Source: Siderastrea radians
Taxonomy: Eukaryota > Cnidaria > Anthozoa > Scleractinia > Rhizangiidae
Length of the DNA stretch: 64,000 nucleotides
Direction of reading: 5' to 3'
Assembly: GCA_964017195.1 (NCBI GenBank)
Contig: OZ024898.1
Location: 8,373,294-8,437,293 of the forward strand
The translations under genes were made by a program, and so were the position numbers. The notes beneath the pieces are model-generated. The model had not been told where the DNA came from and ran no database searches. It worked only from the letters and a program-made list of their open reading frames with translations. Shown here piece by piece: positions 41,801 through 53,800 of this stretch. Within the stretch, counting starts at the first letter, position 1; each line of letters begins with the position of its first letter.

Positions 41801-44800
41801 CTCTAACCACTGAGCTACCGAGGCAACCACGGTGGAGTGAGTCGAATATTTGCTACAAAGGAAACATTGATTACCAGACATTTGCTCCCAGGCAGACATA
41901 TATAGATAGGCATATCAGAGTTTACCTCTCTGATGATGAACATTTGTTCGAAATATGCCGTATTACGTACATTTGTAATGGTCTATAACATCTGGGTCCG
42001 ATGAGCATGCATCTCAACGATCCCCAGAAGTAATTCCCAGTCTGAGAGGCCTGGGAGCAAATGTCTGGTAATCAATGTTTCCTTTGTAGCAAATATTCGA
42101 CTCACTGCACTGTGATTGCCTCGGTAGCTCAATGGTTAGAGCACCTTCCATGAGATCGGGGTGTCGTGGGTTCGAATCCTGCTTGGGGCATTTGATTTTT
42201 TCCGACATTTGTTCTGTTAATATATAGATAGGCATATCAGAGTTTACCTCTCTGATGATGAAAGTTATATTATTATATAACATTCACAAGGGAGAGATTA
42301 CACATCAAACACCAAGTCAAGAGTAAAAGTCATATTTATTCAAAACGTGAAAAGTCTCAGTGTACACACATGTTGTAGTTCAATTTTATCCCCAGTTCAA
42401 TTTTTACTTTCCTTTGTTCTTTTTTTATGTTAAAGTCCGCTGTTCACGGAGAAGCGCATGCGCGAGCGGAACCGCTCAAAAATAAATTGTATGAGTCAAC
42501 ACTAAATTTGAACTGAGCTTATGGTGGAAAAATCCGTTGAAATCGCGCCCTAATTTTGCACATCCGCTCTTCGCTTTCCACTTTTGATAGTCTTTATTTC
42601 TTTTGTAAATATGAGTTCGATCTTTATAATGTTGAAAGTGATTTAGCAGCCGAAATCAGCATTTTAGTCAATGGATGGTCAGAAGAGACGTTGTGGTAGA
42701 CGGCAGAACACAATACATTCACGAGATTGAAGAATCCTTGAGTCTTACGAACCAGCATTTTAACTGTTGCGGAATAACAAATGGAAAATCGTTAAGAACT
42801 ACAACCAGACCATCACAAGCAGGTAAAACAATAACCTTTGTCCGAGTTGCTGCTGGAGATCTATCAGTTGGATGCTAGTAGTTCGCCATAAGACAACAGA
42901 GGTGCAGTGTTTTAACTCCAAGAATTCTATTTCTATTTTAACCACAACCACGAAGTGGAGTTAAAATGACAGCCCCAGAAGCTGTAGTTTCTTTATGATC
43001 AAAAGAGATGGCAACAGTCTCAGAATAATTAATTTGGATCTGGCAACCGTGATAAAGAAAGCTACATGTCTTGCAGATAACCACAAGCAAACATCAAATT
43101 ACATATTAAGAAACTCGTGGATCCTTTCATAAATTAAACGTCACTCTTTTAAGCGGCTTTTAGGAATCCTGCAATTAAACTGAGCACAAACACCTAACTA
43201 GTTGCCAAAGAACTAGCACACACAGAGGCACAAAGATTTCAAATGGCTCTAAGAACATCAAACACTCCAAACAGTATCACAGCTTGAGGTTTCTCCCGGA
43301 TCAATAGGTCAACCACACAATTTATGGGCACAATTTCGCTGTGTCGCCTTCAAATCATGTTGATCAAGGGAGAAATCTTGATCAAAGGGACAAAGCTGTT
43401 ACTATTGTACGTGGACAAGCTCTATTTTGAAGGCTGGAATAACTTCAACAACTGGCGGCAGTCGTGCTTGACCTGTCATTTCATATATTATTGACAACAA
43501 GTTATAACAATTTACCGCCATATCCCGCCAGGGTTATGAACGTGCTTCTAATTGGTCTAAAAACAATTATCTTGACAGCGCTCAAGTCATCGCTTGCACG
43601 TGCGCTGAACCGTGAAACTCTGCCTTTAATATACGATAATGAATATGAAACAAAAGAAAATAAAAACTGACCCAAGGATAAAATTGAGCTACAACATACA
43701 CACCACACCATAAACCTGACTACCCTGCCCCCCCCCCCCCCCCGAGTCTTCAGCACCTTGTTTTGTTAGTCACTTCATAGAACTTCAGGAACTGTCTGTT
43801 TAATGGCTGACTGTCCTTTAGGCATACACTGTAGATATTGATACATGGACATGTAACCTTGTTCCTCAATGTGTTTAGGATGTTGTCACACTGCTCATTC
43901 AGTACAACGCTGATGTGACAATCATCAACGGAGAAGGAAGAAAGCCGAGTCAAGTGACCAACAGCACCGAAGTCAAACAGCTTATAAAAGGTAGGATCCA
44001 TTGCTTATACATATAAATTATCACCTACTGGTACTTAACTCAAAGCTTCACCCTTCATCTTGAATGCCACAGATCTTTTCCTGGTGCAAAATAAAACATT
44101 TGTTTGTATGGGAAAAATCTGAAATCCAAAAATCAATGAATTTAACTTTTCAAAATTAATAATTTCCATGAAATTTGTAATCTGAGAAAAATCATGAATT
44201 GGAAACTTAAGATAACAGGTGAAAGATTATTCTGACAAAAGTTGGAGTGTAGCCGGACTAGAGAGCAAATAACAGTTCTTTCTGTACATTTGTCAGTGTA
44301 CGTGTATGTATAATTATAATATTTATTTCTGTGGAATTTGATGGTTTTTGTAGAAAAATGTGTGGAAAAAAGAAAACTCTAACATGCTTTCTAGGTACTC
44401 TATAGTACGTGTCTCAGATTTGAACTCAAAAAGTCTTTTAACTGGGGCCTTAAGTTTCCAGTTGATAATTTACCCAGATTTCAAATTTTGTGGAAATTAT
44501 TTGACATTGGATTTGAGATTTTTCCCATACAAACACTGTATTTGGTGCCATGGTTGCTCCATTTCCACGATAGCAGATTTTACTGTGAAAAGGTCAATGC
44601 AGCTTCACATGTTTCAGTCTTAGGAAAACTTTTTACTCCATTCTACATCACTCTCATCTTCACGCATGCATCTGCCAGTGCTGTACAAAAGCAATCATGA
44701 TAAACAGATTTGTTTTCAAATTTAAAATTAGCTGTTCCATTGGGTATGCCCCCAGGCCATCCATTACTGACAGGAGTATGAGCTTCTGAAAAAGACCCAT

Positions 44801-47800
44801 TTTTTCCACGTACACTGTAGTTAAGTGTTCCGTCCCTGCTTCCTTGTGGCATTGGTATACCGGTAATTGACTTCTTTTTTCCAGCTGCCGAAAGAAGTCT
44901 TGAGCTCAAATTAGAGGAACGTTTGCTGACAGCTGCAAGGGAGGGTGACACATCTGAGTTGAAGAAACTGGTTAGTTTATAGCAGTTTACTGTGCGACAT
45001 TAAACAACAACTTGAGAAAAAATCATTCTGTTGAATTCTTTCCATAGTGATAGAATTTACTGCCTGTGATTCTTATTTCATTTTCATCTGAGGGGCTGAG
45101 AACATGTCCACCTTTAATACGTCAATTTTTTGGCCATTGTATTTTTTCGCTCCAACCTGCCTGAATTTTTTACTGGGACCTTCAGCTTCTTTAATGAACA
45201 TCTACCCAAAGTTTTTTCTCCCTGGACGTAAAATGTATAATGTACATGTACATGTACTGTGAGTAATGGTGTTGTGTTTTTTTGTACTTGCAGATTGATA
45301 GTGTTCACCCACCAAACATCAATTGTCAAGATATGGTCGGAAACACGCCGCTGCATTGTGCTGCTTATAGGTAAGGTTGAGATCCAGAGTTCCTGACCTG
45401 GAGCCTCCTTCTCGAAAGAACTGATAATTTTTCAGACCTGGAAAGCTATTTTACGAGCGCAAGGTTTACCTTAAAAATTGAAATTTTGTTGGTTTTTAAA
45501 GATTAATGAAAAGTCAACGAAACAAATTGAGCTGGTTTGTGGGCTAAAACCTACACCACCTCTGTAGATTTTGATTTTAAAATAATTGTAGCTGTGGGCC
45601 CGAAAAGATACCAGGACTTTAGAGAAACGGACCCCTACAGCTGTAGTCCAGCCCCTGAGCTCTGATGGCCAAGGTGGAGTTGTTTCATTTCTTGGTAGAC
45701 ACGAGTTTAAAGAGACTGTTACAGCTATTTTTAGTAACAATTAAATTTTGGAAAGTCAAAACTCACATTTACATGGAAACCTAGAAATACCATATTTTCT
45801 CGATTAAATGCCAGGGGCGTTTATTCAAAACTCGGCCCCGTAGACCCGGCGTTTATTCGAACCCGTCATTTATTTGGGGCCCAGCGTTTATTAAATAAAT
45901 GCATTTTTTAGTATTGGAAGTTTATTAAACCAAGAACCAAAATTCATCAAAAACGTTTAAAAAATGTGAAACAATGTCATCAACTTTGTCTCATCTAAGT
46001 GAATCTGGTAAGTTTTTTTAAAAAAAAACATCACTGACAGACGTGCATGAAACACGGAGGAAGTGTATTGGTAACTGCTCGAGAGCAAACATACTGTGCA
46101 AGCAATTTTGAGCAAGGTGATGACGAGGTTCGATCTCCATCAGTTCTGAGAAAGGCAAAATTGTGGAACGATTCAATTGCAAGGAACTGCTGAAGAAATG
46201 CTGGAAAGACCCTCGAGATGATCTTTGCTTGATGCACAAGCCCGCAGAAAAGTTACCATGATTTAAAAGAAATTGACACGATACCTGATGCGTCGTTTGT
46301 TTCATCTCTCAAATGTCTAAAATCGTCTACAGAGCTGGTTGCTGGGATTGCAACAAATTCTATACTTTCTGTACTTTTGTAAAAAGTAGTTTGGTTTGAA
46401 TATAAGTGTATAAATTAGTGTATAAAATTCAAATATAGTGGTAGAAAGAGAACTAGTATGTAGTCACGACACATAATCCTGATTTAATATACCCATCTCA
46501 GATAAACACCGGGACCTCGAATAAATGCTGGGATCCCGAATAAACGCCGGGGGCGTTTATTCTAAACTCCGCCCTATAGACCCGGCGTTTATTTGAACCC
46601 GGCGTTTATTCGGGGTCTGGCGTTTAATCGAGAAAATACGGTACACTGTAATGGCCTAGTTTTGTTCAAAGAAACGATGGTAGCTTTTGACATTGCTGAT
46701 CCTAGCAGTATGCAGGATGCACATCACAAGGAACTTACAAAACCCTATAAATCCCAGTGTCAGCATATCAAATTCTCCTTACTGGTTGCCATACATTTGT
46801 TGTAGTGCTAAATGTAGTTGGGAGAAGTTGTTCAAAATCAAAAGAGTTCATCCCTGGTGACCATTTCCTTAATTCTCGACACCTGTGCACTTAATTGTGC
46901 ATTGATATTACAAGGAGAAATTTGATGCTGATCACTATTGGAGCTTAAAGGGTTTAATTAATTAATGACCTTGCTCGCCAGGAGTCTCCCAGTAGCTCAG
47001 TGGTAATTGAGTGCCTGACCAGTGTATGGAGGGAGGTCATGGGTTTGATTCCCATCAGGGACTCAGATTTTTTCTTTGTCCCACACTTGAGGCAAATTGA
47101 ATATTCCATTTTTCTTACACTGTTCTGATAAGTGTCTTTGGTTACGGATGATGTCGTCAAGGTGGAAATGGATTACTTTCAAGTTGAAAACATTGGGCCA
47201 ATGTTTTCAAAATCTGTGGTTGTGTCTTCCAAACGTTAAAAACACGTGGTTTCCTCTCCTTATGAATATCTCCCTCTTAGTTCTAGGAGCTTTTAAACGA
47301 ATGCACTTTCAAGATCATAATTTTAGCTCACTTTGGCTCACTTGCTCTCAGCTGGCCTGGGCAGAGATTCAAATGTATCCAAATCTGTGCATTTGCTTGC
47401 AAGTTTGTGCAAATTTTGTGAGAATTTATTAGTCTATTAGAAAATGAAGCTACATGTACCTGTATTTTAGAATTTGACTACAGGTACAGAAGTGGTGAGG
47501 GAAATCGTGAGATATGTGTTAATGTCTGCTTAATATACAGGGTAATTATCTCTTAACCATTCATTAAAAGTCTTACATGCTTTCTTTGGCTTTTTTCTGT
47601 GATTTCTGTCAATAGTAGCATTATAGCTCCTTTTCTTGGACAGCATCTCCTATTCTCCTGGGCACGGTTGTTCAAAAGGTGGATATCGCTATCCACCGGA
47701 TAAATCACTATCCAGTACATGACATTAATATTAACAAAACAAAGTACACTATCCACTGGATAGTGATTTATCCGGTGGATAGTCAGAGTTATCTACCTAT

Positions 47801-50800
47801 TGAACAACCAGGCCCTGGTAGTATACCAAATCTTCAGGATAAATGGCATTTCTGGATATTTGTTTAAAAAATTCTGAAGTTGGTATTTTTTTTTTCAGGG
47901 GACACAAAGTGATTGCAGTAACCTTGTTACAGCATGGAGCAGATACTACCATCAGAAACAGCAGTGGTAAGTTACATAACTGACTTGTTAACCCAGCAAT
48001 TACACTGTATCTCAAGTCCCTGAATAGGATGCAAGTCCATCACAGGGCTACCTAGACTTACCCACAAGTCGAGCTCAGAATTTTTTTCAGAATCTTAAAA
48101 AGCCCAAAAAAACAAGCACAAAGTGCGAGGAGGAGTGTAAGGGGGAGCGCAGAACGCGAGTGAGCAAGAACCAGAATTTAGAAGCGAAAAACTTTTGAGA
48201 AAGGCTAAGGGTTACCTGCCGTAGTTTGTTAGATTTCCCTAGTGATTATTATATTTAGACAAATTCTTCCAACTAATTCGCCCTTATTCCACAAGAAATG
48301 TATGGAGAACAGTAAGGAGAATAAAATGCATTTCATTCAGGGCTGAAAGGGTTAACATATATGGGTGCAAATATAACCCGGTGAATACTACCAAGATGGC
48401 TACATGTCAGTAGCACCGCAATGCAAACCATCAGGGCCAAAAACAAAAAAAACGTACAAGAGGCAATTTTCACTGTAGTATCATTTTTCTACAACTAAGA
48501 GAATTCAGTGGCTTTTCATAATATAGATTGTTTTTAAATCTTGTAATCCTTGTGAAGAAGAAATCACAAACTAAAGGTTCTGATAGTGGTAATAAAATTT
48601 AAGGATAAAAATTAGCGAGAAAAGTTTAACACGTCTTTTTTGTATGCCATCATAAAATATAACCTAGATTGACCAGTTTCTAGCTGTCATTAACTCAGTT
48701 GTTGCCCTATAGTTGGCTATGCGGGGAGGCTCCAACCAAAGGGATGCCTTTTTTAAGCTCACAGTACAATACTAAAGGGTAGGGAAAATTGCCATTTTAG
48801 TATATGAAAGGGTCACAAAATCGGCTGGAAAGTGGAAGAAATGGGGGCTAAAGAGAAGTATACATGTATCAAAAATTTTGGCAGAAATGACGACGCGAAA
48901 TACATTGTACATGTACGTAAAAGCTTGCACCCTTCAAGCAACTGAACTGGAATGACTGAAAGCCCGGGAAAAACATGGCGATAATAGGAAATTCTATTGT
49001 TTTGGCTTATCCTTGGGATATAAGAAAGTGGTGCAATTTTGCTCTAGGTATATGAAAGGGGTACCATTTTGGTTAAAATTAGTGTGTTAAAGGGTAAGGG
49101 TTTGAACCTCTGGGCGGAGTCCTCCCCCCCCCCCCCCCACCCTCCCAGGGTTGGAAGCTTTGTAATGGTATTGCAAGGTCACTGTAAGCTTTTTTTTTTC
49201 AATTTTTAACACCAATGCAAAGTTTTTTCACTCAAAGCAAAGTCAAACATCTGAGGCACATACCACCTTCACCCCAACATTTTAAGGTGCTAAGGGATTA
49301 TCTAGGATGTGAATTCACTACAGGCCACTGCCCTGGAAATACAGATTCACACCAAGCATTACATTGTACATATTAGGTCACAGTCTTTCAAACAGCATTT
49401 AAGTTTTTGTCATTAAAAATGTAATCAGTATAACATGATTGTAATTTTATTTTCATTACAATCAGGTCAGACAGCTTTGGACTTAGCCGCCAACAAGAAA
49501 ATGAAGCAGTTACTGGATGTCCAACCTCTTCAGGTTTGTTTGGACATTTAAAAACTCTTGCTTGTGTTTTAGGAACCCCCTGTTTATAAATAAGTTTCAA
49601 ATTTGTACTGTTCAAAGCTTTACACTGTACATCAATATTTTTTAATACTTCTGTCCACGCAGAAACTTCACAAAGTTGTGTCAAGACATGAAGGACTTCT
49701 CCTCAAGGTGAATGGGATTTTGATGTTACTTGGTCATTTAAGGACGCGCATACGTTCTGCGCATCTCGGGATATTCGGGTTTCTTAAGGAATTTGCCCAC
49801 TAATACAACAATATTTTTGCGCGGCTTAAGACTACATGGAAAAAGAAGATCTTGACAAGGGCTATCAAAATCCATAAAGAAAATTGGGGGTAACCGTGCA
49901 TTTTTCAGAGATAATTGTGCTCAAATTTGGAAAAAAATTGCCATACATTCTTTGTATTTTAACGCTTGTTTTAGAATAACGGTTTCTTACTTATCTCAGA
50001 AAAATGCGTGGTTACCCACATTTTTCTTTTTGGATCCCAATAACCGTTGGTAAGATCTACTTTTTCCCCATAGTCATAACCTTTGCAAAAATACATCTAT
50101 ATTAGGAGGCACCGTCCTTAAGTTGTCAAAGGAGTTATGAGAATTCTGGTAAGGGGAGGGCACCCCTTGTCCTTTCCTTGTTGGCATTTAGCTTGTTCTG
50201 GTCTCCAATTAATTACTACACCTGAGCTGAACCATTCTCCTTGACCGGCCATGTAGCTGTTTGAGTTAAATTATGTTCCGTATCTTTTGTAGTACTCACT
50301 GGCTTTTTAATTGTCATTTTCAGCGTTCGAGATTCTTTGGGTGGAAGAAATTTTGGGTAGTCTTGGAAAGAGGTGTTCTAAGCTATTTTAACAAAAGGTA
50401 CTAACATATCATAGTGCAGTACTGAGTTCACCGAGACTGCTGAATATAGAATTAAGACACTTTTATGGAGTTTGTCTCAATCTGAAGTAAAATATGCATA
50501 AATACATGTACCAGCAGCAAAGTAACAAGGTAAAGTTGCAAACAAGCCACAGGATATCCACACTGCCACAGCTTACCCAGGTTTCTGTAGCAAGAAGCAA
50601 CTGAGAGTATTGCTACCCCCCCCCCCCCTGGATGGGATGCTTGTCCATCGCAGGGTTAGTCCCAGCAGTATGTCGCCGGTACCCATTTATATACCTGGGT
50701 GGAGAAAGACAATGTGGGGTAAAATTTCTTGTCTAACGAAACAACTCGATGGCAGGGACTTGGCGTCGAGCCACCGACCTTCACATCTCAAGTCCAATGC

Positions 50801-53800
50801 GTCGACTTCTACACCACCGCGCTCCTTAGAACAGCAGCAAAATGCTGAATCCTAAAATACTGAGGTACAATGTATTTGTAAATATTGTACTTCATATTGA
50901 GACTAACCCTGTCTGTGGTATTTTTATTCAGCGGTCTTAAAGAAATCGAAACTGAACGATTTTTGCTGTAACAAACGGGAAATTAAATGTAATATTTCTT
51001 TTCTCTGTTCAGAATTGTGTATTAATTCTTTACCACCGCTAATTCATTCCTAATTTATACTTTTTTTTCCAGAGCTGATGCTGCTGCCAGCGTCAAAAGA
51101 CAGGGATATAAATACCTTGACCGCTGTAAATTTTCTGTAAGTTCATCTTTTTGCTTTTTTCAGTGTCCTTGTATGTTGTGTAGTTATGTCCGAAATGAGA
51201 AGTGCAGTAGGTTCTACTTTACAAGATTTTATCCACGTATTTTCTTAAAACAACCTCATTTCTTTCTTTTTATTTTTAAGGTGCCCAGAGATGAGAAACA
51301 CAAGATTAAAATACAATATTCAGATAACACAGTTCATATCTGGAGCATTCCACCCCGTGAAAAAGCTCCACAGGTTCAGCGGCAGGTCTGTAGCTACTTC
51401 AGCCATTTCCTATTTGAATGTAGGTCACCTCGCCCCATTGTGAAGTCCATAAGTAGTACTCAACTTAAGTTGTGGGGCGAGATATCTACAGTTAGGGCGA
51501 TGTGACACGGGGCGACTTGACAATAGGGCGAGGTGACCTGCTTCCTATTTCCTTCTTGTGAAGTCCATAAGTAGTACTCAAATTAGAAGAGTTTTCTTTT
51601 GGAGGGACGTAACTTAAGGTCATTCCCCCGAAATAAAATTTAACATACGATTTTTGTCAAACTTTTACAAGTTGTTATCTTTCGTGCAATGTTTTGAAAT
51701 ATAAAATAACAAGAATAGGTCCCCATGTCCGTTTACGAGATATCATCGTCTCAAGACACCCCATAATTCCGTGCAATTTCGCCTAACGGCACATGTTTAT
51801 TTAATCAGTTTACGCTACTTTCCATAGGAACAGGAAGCACATAGTTAAAGCAAATCTTGAAACAATGTACTAGATGTAAAATATCGATAACAAGGAACAA
51901 TTTAATAGATGTTTTATGGCAGATGCTCGAAGCATCAGACGAAATTGACTTAAAACCTTTCTCACGTGCGTGTTCTCGAGGTCTTAATTTCATCTCCATG
52001 AGTAACGCGTTTCTACTAATAATTTTTTTTCGAACATGTGTTTTTTTTCTTACTCTTTGAACAAAAAGGGGATGAACGTTAGGTCAAAAATAAGTGGAAG
52101 AAAAAAAGATAGGTCACCGTGCTTGTTTAAGAGTAAATAACTTTTCTTTTCTCTGGTGAGCGTAGCCTCATAGGAAATCTATTACTCCCTGGACGTGCGC
52201 GCGCTAATGACGCAACAAATCGTGCGCAGTAAGGATGCGCAATGCAATACAGTGCAATGATCTTATGTCGTGGGGCGAGATATCTACAGTTAGGGCGACG
52301 TGACACGGGGCGACTTGACAATAGGGCGAGGTGACCTGCTTCCTATTTCCTTCTTGAGAAGTTTTCAAATAACTGTCATAAAGATGACCAGTCGTTTCGT
52401 TGTTCCTCCACTCAAAATCATGCGCTTTATCTGTGTTTGTATATCCCTTTTGCTCCTGAAAACATCGAAGTTTTATTAATAGGCTATGCTTTTAAGTTAC
52501 AAGATAGCAATGTAGATCTGGTAAGTGCGTAGTACATTTAAGTTTTTATTTACATATTTATTTATTTATTTATTTATTTATTTTGTATCCACTGTAACTT
52601 TTGATACGTATTTTTATCAAATGAATGAAGACTTTTAAGATTTCGACAACAGACTCAAAAATTACACCTATCCTGCATTTGTGTCATGACAAACAGTCAC
52701 CTTTGCCCGGCATAGTCAATCGAACCCAATCGAACTGTATTCCAATCGAACTCAATCGAACCCAATCGAACTCAATCGATGGATTGAGTTCGATTGAATT
52801 CGGCAATCGAACGAAATCGAACTCACACAAAAAAATTGGACAATCGAACGCAATCGAACGTTCGATTTCCGAACTCTTGATTTTTGTAAAACTGGTGTTA
52901 AAAATCAATAACAAGGTTTTGGAGGCTCGAGTTTATACCTCAGTATAACACGTGTTTTTCGTAACCGCACAATTCCCGGAGAAATGCGCTGTGGGTTGTT
53001 AGCTTTAAATGCGTAGTAACAGGCTACCAAGAGTGCCGCTTTGACGTGGAGGAGGGTGAAGAGTTCAAAGTTTTAAAGAAAATAGGCGAGAAAGGTCGTG
53101 CTTTTCGAGTTGTAATTCACCTTCAACGTGAACTGGTCTGTGAACTGTGTCGCGGTTAGTAGTTTGCTGAAGTCTGTACTTTTTCATGAAAGTAATACTT
53201 CAAGTTGTCATCATTTTGCAATTGCAAGTCAACTTACAATGAAAACGGTCCAGTAGTTCCAGAATACGGTAAAATTATCATTAAACAAGGACGAGAAAAA
53301 CGTGTTTTCGATGGGCTTGCCTTTTATATAGGTTCACTAGAGCTTGCGTACACTAACAAAGCGGGCAGTCAGACCACAGAACATGACCTTTGTCCAAGCG
53401 AATTTATTCACCGAACACAATCGAACGTAATCCATTGGACTGTGTTCGATTGAGTTCAGTAGCCGAACTCAATCGAACACAATCCAATGGATTGAGTTCG
53501 ATTCAGTTCGATTTGTTCGATTAATTCGATTTCGTTCGATTGTCGGAATCAATCGAACTCAATCCACGGATTGAGTTCGATTGAATTCGATTGAGTTCGA
53601 TTTCCGAAAGTTCGATTGACTATGCCGGGCCTTTGCTACACTCCGGATGATGTTCACGCTGTTGAAAAAATAATGGTTATGCCCTCGTCCATGCTTGACG
53701 TTGATTGATTGCTAAACGGTACTTTTCCTTATGGAACTTTTCTTTGTGACTGTTCGCAGCGATGGTTGAATTCTCTCCATGAACACTGCGCATATAGTAC

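Larger units (their letters stand above)
41648..42262. repeat. Two opposed copies of a tRNA-bearing foldback repeat
   Basis: Copy 1 (41648-41975) has inverted ends (CGTAATACGGCATATTTC). Its inner part, about 41680-41893, is matched in inverted orientation by 42049-42262. Each copy contains a 72-nt tRNA-like segment, minus strand at 41753-41824 and plus strand at 42118-42189. The arms are highly similar over more than 200 bp and could form a large hairpin. Confidence 0.7.

Noticed and set aside
52625..52948. 107-residue frame with NRTQSN repeats as a repeat protein
   Set aside because: It is a translation of the CAATCGAACT decamer array of a mobile element.
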